Part shown: piece after piece, positions 16,610 to 25,025 of the stretch
Layout of the letters: the number at the start of each line of letters is the position of its first letter
How positions within the stretch are numbered: the stretch's first letter is position 1
DNA from: DATMER01 sp034667225
GTDB lineage: Bacteria > Acidobacteriota > Thermoanaerobaculia > Multivoradales > UBA5704
DNA: 64,000 nt
Reading direction: 5' to 3'
NCBI GenBank assembly: GCA_034667225.1
Contig: JAXDKG010000063.1
Coordinates: forward strand, 62,001 to 126,000
The notes under the pieces: generated by a model
Database searches by the model: none
Seen by the model: the letters and a program-made list of their open reading frames with translations, nothing else
Told to the model about the DNA's origin: nothing
Translations under genes and position numbers: made by a program

Positions 16610-19600
16610 GACGATCTCCCATTACGACGTGATCGAGCTGCTCGACCGCGGGGAGGCGGGGCCCGTCTACAAGGCCCGCGACCGCCGGGACGACAGCCTG
16701 GTCGCGCTCGAGCTTCTGCCCGTGCCGCCGGACGCGGCTTCCGGAGACCGGCTCCGCCGGGAGGCGCAGATCGCGTCGGCTCTCGGCCATCCGCACATCT
16801 GCCCCGTGCTGGAGGTGGGCGAGGTCCTGGGCCGGGGGCTCTTCGTGGCGCGCCGGCTGGACGGGGAGACCCTGCGCAGCCGGCTCGAGCGTTGCCCGCT
16901 GGCGCCGGAGCAGGCCCTCGGCCTGGCATCGCAGATCGCCGCGGCGCTCGGCCGGGCGCACGAGCAAGGGCTCGTCCACCGCGACCTCCGCCCCTCCAAC
17001 GTCCTCGTGACCGCCGAGGGCCATGCCCGGGTGGCGGGCTTCGGCCTCTCCTGGGCCAGGGCCAACGGATCTGCCCCGGGCCAGCTCTACCAGTCCCCCG
17101 AGCAGCTCCGCGGCACTTCCGCGGACGCTGTGGACGCCCGCTCCGACATCTGGTCGCTGGGGGTGCTGCTTTACGAGATGACCACCGGGCGCCTGCCCTT
17201 CCAGAATGCCCAGTCCATCCTGGAGCGGGAGCCCGAGTCGATGGAGGCGATCCACCCGGGACTGCCGTCGGAGCTGGATGAGGTCGTGGCGCGGGCGCTC
17301 TCGAAGGAGCCGTCGGACCGGCCGGCGCGGATGGACGACCTCCTGGTGTCCCTGCGCGGCCTCCTGGCGGGCGGCGGTCTCCTGGAGACGGATGCGACGC
17401 TGGTGCAGGTCCCCGGCCTGCGCTCCGACCGCCCCGCGCCCGAGCCCGGCTCCCTGGATCGAGAGGGAGGAGCCGCCGGGCCGGCGGCTCCCCCTCAGCG
17501 GGCCTCCCTGCAAGGCACCACGATCGCCCAGTACCGCATCCTCGAGCCCCTCGGCGGGGGCGCCATGGGCACCGTCTACGAAGCCGAGGACACGCGCCTG
17601 CGGCGCCGGGTCGCCCTCAAGTTCCTGCCCGACGAGCTGACCCGCGACCCGGTGGCCAAGGCCCGCTTCCTTCAGGAGGCGCAGGCCGCGTCGGCCCTGG
17701 ACCATCCCAACATCTGCACGGTGCACGAGGTGGGAGAGACCGAGGACGGCCACCTCTACCTGGCCATGGCCGCCTACGACGGCGAGACCGTGAAGGATCG
17801 GATCGCGCGCAGCCCGCTCTCCGTGAACGAGGCGTTGGACCTCGCCTGCCAGGCCGCCCAGGGCCTCGCCAAGGCCCATCGCGAAGGGATCGTCCATTGC
17901 GACGTGAAGCCGGCCAACCTCATGGTCACCCGCGACGGGATGGTGAAGATCCTGGACTTCGGCGTGGCCAAGCTGCGCGGCGCGGCAGGGATCAACGTGG
18001 TCGGCTCCTTCCTCGGCACTCCGGCCTACATGTCCCCCGAGCAGGCGCGCGGCGAGGAGGTCGACCCCCGCTCGGACGTGTTCTCCCTGGGCGTCGTGCT
18101 CTACGAGATGCTCGCGGGCACGCGGCCCTTCCGCAGCGGCGAAGGGGTGACCTCCGCTCTCCGCTCCCTGCTGGAGGACAAGCCGGCGCCGCTGCGCAGC
18201 GTTCGCCCTGAAATACCGACGGAGCTCGAGCGCGTGGTCGCCCGGATGCTCGCCAAGCCGCCGGCCGACCGTTTTCCCACGGGCGCAGAGGTCGCCGCCG
18301 AGCTGACCGACATCCAGAAATCGCTCGCCGCCGAGCCGGCTCCGGTTCAGGCGACAAGCCGGCGGACCTGGTTCGCCGCCGCGGCGATCCTGGGCGTGGT
18401 CCTCGTCCTCGCGGCCGTGGCGCTGCTCCGGCGTCCCGAGCCGGCCCCGGTCCAGCCCGTCTTCAGCCGCGTCACCGAGGAGGAGGGGCGCGAGATGTAC
18501 CCGAGCCTGGCCCCGGACGGCAAATCCTTCGTTTACGCCAAGGCCGATCCGTCGGGCCAGAAGGACATCTTCCTGCAGAGGATCGACGACGACGACGCCG
18601 GCACCGAAGCCGAGCCGCTCAACCTCACCGCGGACTCGGAGTCCGACGACACCCAGCCGACCGTCTCTCCCGACGGCCGCTGGATCGCCTTCCGCTCCGA
18701 GCGTGAGGGGGGAGGGATCTACATCGCCTCGGTCGAAGGCGGGCCGGTGCGGCGCATCGCCGACGTGGGCTACAACCCGGCCTGGTCGCCGGATGGCCGC
18801 GAGCTCGCCGTGGCCACCGAAGGGATCGTCGATCCGGCCATGCGCAAGGACGTGAGCAAGATCCTCCGGATCGACGTGGCCACGGGCCGGAGCCGCACCC
18901 TGGTCGGGGACGACGGCGTGCAGCCGAGCTGGTCGCCGCATGGCTGGCGGATCGCCTACTGGGGAGTGCCCATCGGCAGCGCGCGGCGAATCCTCTGGAC
19001 GGTCCCCGCCGACGGTGGCACGCCCAGCAAGGTGCTCGACGACGGCGCCCAGAACTGGAACCCCGTCTGGTCGCCGGACGGCGCCTGGCTCTACTTCGGC
19101 AGCGACCGCAGCGGCAGCCTGAACCTCTGGCGGCTGCCGATCGACGAGCAGAGCGGGGAAGTGCAGGGCGATCCACAGCCGGTGACGACGCCCTCGACCG
19201 CGAGCGGCTTCTGGAGCCTGTCGCGGGACGGCAACCACATCCTCTACGCGGCCAACGAGAGCAAGTCGAACGTCGAGCGCTTCCCGTTCGATCCCGTGGG
19301 CCTTCAGGTGACGGGCGGCGCTGAGGCGGTCACCCGCGGCTCCCACAGCATCCGCTCCTGCGCCGTCTCGCCGGACGGCAGCCGGATCGCCTTCCACGCG
19401 GCTCTCCCGGCAGAAGAGCTGTTCGTTGCTGGGATCGACGGCAGCGGCCTCAAACAGCTCACCGACGACGGGTTCAAGAACCGCCAGCCGGTCTGGTCGC
19501 CGGACGGCCGGCGGCTGCTCTTCTACTCCAACCGCGGCGGCGGCTATGAAGCCTGGATCATGAATGCCGACGGCGGCGTGCCGGAACCGGTCCTCCCCTC

Positions 19601-20138
19601 CGGCCAGGAGCCGGTCATGGCCCCGCTCTGGTCGCCGGACGGCCGGCGGGTGGCCTGCACCTACGGCGGCAAGGCGGCAGTGATCGACCTGACGTTGCCG
19701 CTGGAGTCCCGCCGGGCGAAGCCGCTCCCCGCGGCGGCGGGGGAGACCTTCTATCCGAACTCCTGGTCCGCCGACGGCAAGGGGCTGGCCGGCAACATGG
19801 CGCGGCTCGACGGCTCGACCGCCGAGGGGATCGGCTTGCATTTGCTGGGCTCGCGCACCTATCTAAGATGGACGAGCCGCGGAATCGACCCGGAATGGCT
19901 GCACGACGGCCGCCGGCTCCTTTACATCGAGGCCGGAAAGATCCTGGCCTTCGACACCCAGACGAACGAGGCGCGGGACGTTCTCGTGCCTCCACCGCAC
20001 TCCGCCTATGGATTGGTCACCACCAGCCCTGACGACCGCAGCCTGTTCACCGTCCGGGCCGTCGATGAAGGCGATATCTGGCTGCTTAAGCTGCGCAACC
20101 AACGGGGCGATGCCCCGAAACAGGAGGAGAAGAGATGA
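16599..20138 (+). CDS. Membrane-anchored tandem Ser/Thr kinase (pseudokinase + kinase) with beta-propeller sensor
   Basis: 1179 aa. Domain 1 (about 8-260) has the kinase fold but lacks key residues: Glu38 replaces the ATP-binding Lys (VALELL) and Gly147 replaces Asp of DFG (VAGFGLS), although HRDLRPSN (127-134) remains, so it is probably a pseudokinase. Domain 2 (about 310-570) has Lys341 (VALKFLP), HCDVKPANLM (433-442, HRD changed to HCD), DFG at 453-455 and GTPAYMSPEQ, and should be active. A single membrane helix (about 589-607, AAAILGVVLVLAAVALL) precedes an external propeller with about ten SPDGRxIAF-type blades, for example WSPDGRELAVATE and WSPDGRRLLFYSNR. The GTG start fits family members beginning MIGQTISHY. 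It overlaps a small peptide gene by four bases. Confidence 0.9.
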   Translation: MIGETISHYDVIELLDRGEAGPVYKARDRRDDSLVALELLPVPPDAASGDRLRREAQIASALGHPHICPVLEVGEVLGRGLFVARRLDGETLRSRLERCPLAPEQALGLASQIAAALGRAHEQGLVHRDLRPSNVLVTAEGHARVAGFGLSWARANGSAPGQLYQSPEQLRGTSADAVDARSDIWSLGVLLYEMTTGRLPFQNAQSILEREPESMEAIHPGLPSELDEVVARALSKEPSDRPARMDDLLVSLRGLLAGGGLLETDATLVQVPGLRSDRPAPEPGSLDREGGAAGPAAPPQRASLQGTTIAQYRILEPLGGGAMGTVYEAEDTRLRRRVALKFLPDELTRDPVAKARFLQEAQAASALDHPNICTVHEVGETEDGHLYLAMAAYDGETVKDRIARSPLSVNEALDLACQAAQGLAKAHREGIVHCDVKPANLMVTRDGMVKILDFGVAKLRGAAGINVVGSFLGTPAYMSPEQARGEEVDPRSDVFSLGVVLYEMLAGTRPFRSGEGVTSALRSLLEDKPAPLRSVRPEIPTELERVVARMLAKPPADRFPTGAEVAAELTDIQKSLAAEPAPVQATSRRTWFAAAAILGVVLVLAAVALLRRPEPAPVQPVFSRVTEEEGREMYPSLAPDGKSFVYAKADPSGQKDIFLQRIDDDDAGTEAEPLNLTADSESDDTQPTVSPDGRWIAFRSEREGGGIYIASVEGGPVRRIADVGYNPAWSPDGRELAVATEGIVDPAMRKDVSKILRIDVATGRSRTLVGDDGVQPSWSPHGWRIAYWGVPIGSARRILWTVPADGGTPSKVLDDGAQNWNPVWSPDGAWLYFGSDRSGSLNLWRLPIDEQSGEVQGDPQPVTTPSTASGFWSLSRDGNHILYAANESKSNVERFPFDPVGLQVTGGAEAVTRGSHSIRSCAVSPDGSRIAFHAALPAEELFVAGIDGSGLKQLTDDGFKNRQPVWSPDGRRLLFYSNRGGGYEAWIMNADGGVPEPVLPSGQEPVMAPLWSPDGRRVACTYGGKAAVIDLTLPLESRRAKPLPAAAGETFYPNSWSADGKGLAGNMARLDGSTAEGIGLHLLGSRTYLRWTSRGIDPEWLHDGRRLLYIEAGKILAFDTQTNEARDVLVPPPHSAYGLVTTSPDDRSLFTVRAVDEGDIWLLKLRNQRGDAPKQEEKR

Positions 20139-20329
20139 GCTTCAAAGTGAAGGACCTCATGATCAACGTAGGACCCCTGCAAAACGAAGATCTCAGCACG
20201 TGCACCCACTGGACCCGGACCACGGGAGGAGCCGGTTGCATCGACTCGCTCTTCGACAATGCCCAGAGGGCGAGGCATGAGCTCTCCCTGCTCAAGGCGC
20301 AGCTCCGACAGTCGGCCACACGGGCCTGA
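20135..20329 (+). CDS. Kinase-coupled small peptide with CTHWTRTT motif
   Basis: 64 aa, well supported by an AGGAGG site eight bases before its ATG and by a four-base overlap with the kinase stop. Parts: a leader-like start MSFKVKDLMINVGP, a central STCTHWTRTTGGAGC rich in Thr and Cys, and a basic helix RARHELSLLKAQLRQ. The arrangement resembles peptide precursors that are modified after translation, but no lanthipeptide, YcaO or radical-SAM enzyme is in the window, so this is inference. The KVKDLM start also resembles the first strand of CBS-domain proteins, one of which lies just downstream on the other strand. Being in the kinase transcript, it may be a substrate or ligand of that kinase. 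Confidence 0.65.
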   Translation: MSFKVKDLMINVGPLQNEDLSTCTHWTRTTGGAGCIDSLFDNAQRARHELSLLKAQLRQSATRA

Positions 20330-20341
20330 AAGGGATGAGAG

Positions 20342-20363
20342 GGCCGGATCGAAGAGTCCGGCC
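20342..20363 (+). terminator. Candidate terminator hairpin
   Basis: Perfect 7-bp arms GGCCGGA (20342-20348) and TCCGGCC (20357-20363) with an eight-base loop, 12 bases after the small peptide stop. There is no T-run, so it is a weak call. Confidence 0.4.
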
Positions 20364-20437
20364 GGTCCCAGATGGGTGGCCGGCGTAGGAACGCAGTACC
20401 GGCCGCCCGGGTCCGGCGAGAGGGAAATGAAAGGGCC

Positions 20438-20893
20438 TTACGAAGACCAGCCTGAAGCGCTGGCGCGGGTGGCGGGCCGATCAGCCGCGTAGAAGTAGCG
20501 CACGAAGTCCGACTCGGTGAGGATTCCGACCAGCTTCGAGCTCTCCAGCACCGGCAGACAACCGAACTTGTTCTCGAACATGACCTGGGCGGCCTCGCTC
20601 AGGGGGAGGTCCGGCTCGGCCGTCTCGACCTCCGACGTCATCACCTCCGCAACCCGCGTCCGGCGCAGGATTTCACGCACCAGGAAGATCGGCACCTCGG
20701 CGCGCTCGATGGCAGAGTGCCGCAGCAGGTCGCGATGGGACACCAGCCCGACCAGGTCGCCGTCCGCATCGACCACGGTGAGATGGCGGATGCCGCGTTC
20801 GTTCATCAGGTCGTAGACCTTCTCGACCGTATCGTCCGGATGAACGCTCAGGACCACCTCCGTCATCAGGTCCTTTACCTTGAGGTCCTTCAT
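20438..20893 (-). CDS. CBS-domain pair protein
   Basis: 151 aa made of two CBS motifs: KVKDLMTEVVLSVHPDDTVEKVYDLM with IRHLTVVDADGDLVGLVSHRDLL, and VAEVMTSEVETAEPDLPLSEAAQVM with CLPVLESSKLVGILTESDFVRY (cited as landmarks). CBS pairs sense adenine nucleotides and control partner proteins. No catalytic domain is attached, so it probably acts in trans. It is a single gene facing the kinase/peptide operon. Confidence 0.9.
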   Translation of the reverse strand: MKDLKVKDLMTEVVLSVHPDDTVEKVYDLMNERGIRHLTVVDADGDLVGLVSHRDLLRHSAIERAEVPIFLVREILRRTRVAEVMTSEVETAEPDLPLSEAAQVMFENKFGCLPVLESSKLVGILTESDFVRYFYAADRPATRASASGWSS

Positions 20894-21011
20894 AAGAGCA
20901 CTTTGCCAGAGCCGCGCGACCGTGTAACCACCCGTTGGGGCGGTTTTTCGGTGGTGTGGAGGTAAACTATGAGGTCTGACTGTCTCAGCTCCTTAAGGAG
21001 GAAGTACCCCC

Positions 21012-23030
21012 ATGCGTTTCAAGCCCCTGATCCTTTGCGCTCTCCTGCTCTGCCTCGGCGCGCTTTCCGCTGCCGCCGATGACTCCGATGACTCCGATGA
21101 GATACCGCGCGCAGACCTGTTCCGTTTCCTGGACCGCGAAGCTTCGCGGGACTCGGTGTCCGTCATATCCGCAGTGGCCGGCCGGGAGATCCTGGCCGAG
21201 CGCCGAATCGCCGTCGATGCCTCTGCTCTGAAGGGTCCCTTCCGGATGCGCCTCCTCGACGACCGCGACTACGAGATGGAAGCCACCGAGGTCGAACGCC
21301 GCGGCCCGGCCGACTTCGCCTGGCGCGGCAAGGTCGTCGATCCCATCCTCGGCCAGGTGGGGACCGCGACCCTGACCGTGATGGGTGATTTGATGGCCGG
21401 CTTCATCGTCACGACCGACGCCCTTTACGAGATCGAGCCCGGCGCGCCCGGCGAGCACCGCCTCCTCCAGGTGGAGAACGCCGTGGAGAGCTGCGGCGGC
21501 GCCATTCTGCCGGATGTGACCCCCAAGTCTCCGCGGCAGCGCCAGGCGGCCCGCATCGCGGCCCAGGCCGACGCGAAGTCTGCCAGGATCGCTCACCAAC
21601 GGATCACGGCCGGCCTTGCCGCGCCCGTCCGCCTCGACCTTCTCGCCATCTGGACCCCGGAAGCGCGCGTCGGCCTGGGTGGCACCCGGCAGCTCCGCCT
21701 GATCGTCCAGAACTCGGTCGACGTGGCCAACACGGCCTTCGCCAACAGCCAGATCGACGCCCGCCTGAACCTGGTGCACGCCCGGGAGATGAAGGTCCCC
21801 GAGACCGGCAACCCCGAGGACGACCTCGTCGCCTTCCAGAGGAACAAGGAGGTCGCCGCCCTGCGCAAGAGCGTCGGGGCCGACCTCGTGACTCTGTTCG
21901 TGAACCAGATGGTCGGCGCCTGCGGCATCGGCTTCCTGATGACCAGCGACTCCTTCAGCAACGAGTTCCAGCCCTATGCCTACTCGGCGGTGAGGCGGGC
22001 CTGCGGCCCGCTGGTGCTCGCCCACGAGGTCGGGCACAACATGGCCGCCAATCACGACCGCCCGAACGCCGGCAACGCCTCCGAGGCGCTCTTCCCGTTC
22101 GCCTTCGGCCACATCGTCGAGGGGCAGTTCCGCACGGTCATGGCGTACGGCAACAACTGCTCGGTCTGCCCCTGGGTGGAGAACTTCTCGAACCCGAACG
22201 TGACGCGCGGCGGCATCGCCACCGGCGTCGCCGGCCAGACCGACAACGCCCAGACGCTCAACGCCACCAAGGGGCTCACCTCTACCTGGCAGGCGCTGCA
22301 GCCGTGCAAGAAGGGGACGAACAACCTCTGCCTGCTGGGCAACCGCTTCCGGGTCGAGCTCTTCTGGGAGAACCAGTTCGACAAGACGCAGGGCGTCGGC
22401 ACCGCGGTTTCGCGCACGGACGCCGCCGGCTTCTTCACCTTCGGCGACGCGTCGAACATCGAGCTGATGGTGAAGCTGCTCAACTTCGGCGACGTGGTCA
22501 AGGTGTTCTACGGCCAGCTCACGAACCTGAAGTTCAGCCTGATCGTCAGCGACACCCACACCGGCGCGAGCAAGGTCTACGAGAACACGCCCAAGGAGTG
22601 CGGCGGCATCGACCAGTCGGCCTTCCCCGGATCGTCGACGGCCCTGCTTGCGGCCGGCTCCTCGACGTCGTCGCTCAGGGCGGCAGCGGCCGGCTCGTGC
22701 AAGAAGGACAAGAACACGCTCTGCCTGCTCAAGGACCGCTTCGCGGTGAAGGTCGACTGGCGCAACCCGGGCGACGGCAGCAGCGGCGTAGGCGGCGCGG
22801 TTCCCATCTCGACGGTGACCGGCGCCTTCTACTTCACGGATGCGAGCAACCTGGAGCTGATGGCCAAGGTCATCGATTACGGCGATCGCATCGACCTCTT
22901 CTACGGCACCCTGAGCGACCTGGAGTACACGATCACGGTGACCGACACCAACTCCGGGCAGGTCAAGACCTACCACAACGCCGCGGGCAACTACTGCGGC
23001 GGGCTGGACGGCGGCGCCTTCCCTCGCTAG
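21012..23030 (+). CDS. Secreted metzincin metallopeptidase with duplicated C-terminal module
   Basis: 672 aa with an AAGGAGG site and a signal peptide (LILCALLLCLGALSAAAD). The catalytic domain (about 205-430) carries HEVGHNMAANHD at about 338-349, the HExxHxxxxxH/D zinc site of metzincins such as reprolysins, preceded by QMVGACGIGFL. A propeptide-like region of about 180 residues comes first. The C-terminus has two copies of a 110-residue module, each with LCLLxxRF, SNxELMxK, FYGxL and CGGxD..AF landmarks, one starting near 435 and one near 565. The module probably binds substrate or the cell surface. It shares its final CTAG with the convergent DUF1028 gene. Confidence 0.85.
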   Translation: MRFKPLILCALLLCLGALSAAADDSDDSDEIPRADLFRFLDREASRDSVSVISAVAGREILAERRIAVDASALKGPFRMRLLDDRDYEMEATEVERRGPADFAWRGKVVDPILGQVGTATLTVMGDLMAGFIVTTDALYEIEPGAPGEHRLLQVENAVESCGGAILPDVTPKSPRQRQAARIAAQADAKSARIAHQRITAGLAAPVRLDLLAIWTPEARVGLGGTRQLRLIVQNSVDVANTAFANSQIDARLNLVHAREMKVPETGNPEDDLVAFQRNKEVAALRKSVGADLVTLFVNQMVGACGIGFLMTSDSFSNEFQPYAYSAVRRACGPLVLAHEVGHNMAANHDRPNAGNASEALFPFAFGHIVEGQFRTVMAYGNNCSVCPWVENFSNPNVTRGGIATGVAGQTDNAQTLNATKGLTSTWQALQPCKKGTNNLCLLGNRFRVELFWENQFDKTQGVGTAVSRTDAAGFFTFGDASNIELMVKLLNFGDVVKVFYGQLTNLKFSLIVSDTHTGASKVYENTPKECGGIDQSAFPGSSTALLAAGSSTSSLRAAAAGSCKKDKNTLCLLKDRFAVKVDWRNPGDGSSGVGGAVPISTVTGAFYFTDASNLELMAKVIDYGDRIDLFYGTLSDLEYTITVTDTNSGQVKTYHNAAGNYCGGLDGGAFPR

Positions 23031-23998
23031 GGCGCGACCGAGAGAATCCTCTCGATCTTCTTCTGGTCCTCCGGCAGCAGCCCCGACGCGGGCAGCCGGG
23101 GGACCAGCCTTGCCCAGCGCGGCTCCTTGGCGAAAACATCCTTGAAGAGCGCCAGCGCCTTGTCCTCCTGGCCTGCCACGAACAGGGTCACCGCCTGCCA
23201 GAAGGGCAGCTCCACGATCCCCGGGGCGAGGCCCGTCGCCTTGGTGTAGTGGCCGAGGGCAGACTGGAAGTCGTTCTTGGCGACCGCCTCGTCGCCGCGG
23301 TTCATCTCCTCGTAGGCGCGATGCAGGTCGAGCAACCGGCGCAGCTCCGTGAGCGGCTGCGGGTTGTCGTCCACCCGGATGTCCACCAGCCGGTCGTTCC
23401 AGGGTTCGCCGGAGGATTTGGCCTTGACCACGATCAGGGCCGCGCTCTGGCTGCCGCGGATATCGCCGCCCTCACCCTGGGCGGCCTCGAGCGCGGCGAG
23501 CATGCGGTCCGCAAGGTCCCCTTTGGCGCTCTCGAAGGCCTTGGCCATGGCCGGCCAGACCGTGGCTTTGTCCATGAGGTTGGCCTGCACCGAATAACCT
23601 TTGCCAGTCTGATGGCCGGCTGCGATGATGCACCTGGGGCCGGTCCAGACCGCGGCCCGTCCCTGGGCGTCCACCATGGCCACCTGCCGCACGTCCTTCT
23701 CGGGGTCCTGGGCCACGAGCTGGTCGAGCGCCTCCTTGGCCGACTTGCCCTGGCGCATCAGCTCCAGTCCCTTGGGGCCGTAGTCGATCCGGGAGAACGA
23801 CTGCGTGGCCACGGCTCCCACCCCGGCCTCGGCCCAGGGCACGACCGTCCCGACCTGGAACCAGTGGCTCTGGACCGCCACGCCGAAATCCCCGGTGGCC
23901 GGATCGCGGGCCACGATCGAGTAGGTGTGCACCAGGGGATCGCCGGCGTGCGCGACGGCGGGGATCAGGATGGCGGCTGCGAGCCAGCTCAGTTTCAT
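23027..23998 (-). CDS. Secreted DUF1028 (Ntn-hydrolase-like) protein with TPR-like tail
   Basis: 323 aa from the ATG at 23998, with AGGAG upstream and a signal peptide (LSWLAAAILIPAVAHA). Residues about 22-225 are DUF1028: HTYSIVARDPATGDFGVAVQS, VPWAEAGVGAVATQS, YGPKGLELM and WPAMAKAFE are its conserved blocks. The C-terminal 90 residues are helical, with one TPR-like unit (FQSALGHYTKATGLAPG). The family's activity is not settled; an amidase-like Ntn fold has been proposed. Its stop is the same CTAG that ends the metallopeptidase gene. Confidence 0.85.
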   Translation of the reverse strand: MKLSWLAAAILIPAVAHAGDPLVHTYSIVARDPATGDFGVAVQSHWFQVGTVVPWAEAGVGAVATQSFSRIDYGPKGLELMRQGKSAKEALDQLVAQDPEKDVRQVAMVDAQGRAAVWTGPRCIIAAGHQTGKGYSVQANLMDKATVWPAMAKAFESAKGDLADRMLAALEAAQGEGGDIRGSQSAALIVVKAKSSGEPWNDRLVDIRVDDNPQPLTELRRLLDLHRAYEEMNRGDEAVAKNDFQSALGHYTKATGLAPGIVELPFWQAVTLFVAGQEDKALALFKDVFAKEPRWARLVPRLPASGLLPEDQKKIERILSVAP

Positions 23999-24029
23999 CA
24001 GGGGCTCCTCCTGGGATCGACGGCGCCGC

Positions 24030-24058
24030 TTGGCGCGGAGCCGGTCCCGGCATATCAT
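24030..24058 (+). promoter_or_regulatory. Candidate sigma-70 promoter for the degenerate GGDEF gene
   Basis: TTGGCG (24030-24035) and TATCAT (24053-24058) are 17 bases apart. Transcription would begin near 24065, after an ATG at 24062, which favours the ATG at 24125 as the true start. Confidence 0.4.
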
Positions 24059-24124
24059 TCCATGGCTAACCGTCGTAGAAACGCCGCGGACCGATCCGCA
24101 CCCGCATTCCGAGGTCACGAGGCC

Positions 24125-24976
24125 ATGGCCGTCGAGAACGACCCCTCTGCCCGGCCCCTGGTCCGGCACCTTCCGCTCCCGGCGGTGGGGATCGCTGTGG
24201 CCTTGAGCGTGGGGGTGATTGCGCTCTGGCGCTTCGCTCCCAGGCTGCTGCCGGTCTTCTCCCTGCTCCTCGCCTGGGGGACGGCCCTGCTCTGGGGAAT
24301 GGCCATGGAGGCGCGGCGCCAGGGCCGCGAGAGCGAGGAGGCTCGCCGGCGCCTGGAGGGCGAGCTGGCCCGCAGCGCCCACGACACGGACTCGCTGCGC
24401 CAGGAGGTGGGCGGCTACCGCGGGCTGTTCGAGAGCCGCCCGGCCGAGCGAAGAGCACCGGCGGTCCCCGCCCCGGCCCCGGCCAACGTCCATAACTTCA
24501 TCCGCGATCCCCTGACCGGGCTCTTCCACCGCCGCTACTTCGAGGCCTCGGTGGAGCGGGAGATCCATCGCATGGAGCGGCGAAACCTGCCGCTCGGGAT
24601 CATCCTGATGCGAGTGGACGCTGCCGAAACGTCCGAAGAGATCCTGCGGGGGATCGGCGCCCTGCTGAACCGCCGCGTGCGGGGCGGCGACGTGGCCAGC
24701 CATCACGACGGCGGGATCTTTGGCCTGATCCTGCCGGAGGCGCCGCTCGATGGAGTGCGGACGCGCGCCGAGCAGATCCGTACCGCCGTCCGGGAGATGG
24801 AGATGAAGGTCACCCTCTCGCTCGGCGTCGCGGCCTTCCCCGACTGCGGGCACTCCTCCGAAAAGCTGCTGCGGACGGTCCGGGCCGCCTTGGACGAGGC
24901 CAGGGCGGGAGGCGGCGACTGCGTGGCCGTGGCTCCCGGGGCCGTCCTCGACCGCCGCCTGATGCTTCCCGACTGA
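24125..24976 (+). CDS. Membrane protein with degenerate GGDEF domain
   Basis: About 283 aa. Two membrane helices (AVGIAVALSVGVIALW and LLPVFSLLLAWGTALLWGMAM) are followed by a short coiled coil and a GGDEF-like domain starting DPLTGLFHRRYFEASVEREI. The signature loop reads HDGGIFGLILPE instead of GGDEF and the metal-binding Asp segment is MRVDAAETSEEIL, so cyclase activity is unlikely. It may bind GTP or c-di-GMP or act as a dimer partner. A canonical diguanylate cyclase gene starts 49 bases downstream, suggesting the two work together. An alternative ATG at 24062 adds 21 residues but has no ribosome site. Confidence 0.8.
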   Translation: MAVENDPSARPLVRHLPLPAVGIAVALSVGVIALWRFAPRLLPVFSLLLAWGTALLWGMAMEARRQGRESEEARRRLEGELARSAHDTDSLRQEVGGYRGLFESRPAERRAPAVPAPAPANVHNFIRDPLTGLFHRRYFEASVEREIHRMERRNLPLGIILMRVDAAETSEEILRGIGALLNRRVRGGDVASHHDGGIFGLILPEAPLDGVRTRAEQIRTAVREMEMKVTLSLGVAAFPDCGHSSEKLLRTVRAALDEARAGGGDCVAVAPGAVLDRRLMLPD

Positions 24977-25025
24977 GGTGAAATGCTTCCTGCATTCGTT
25001 CACTCCTTTATAAAGGGGAGGAACT

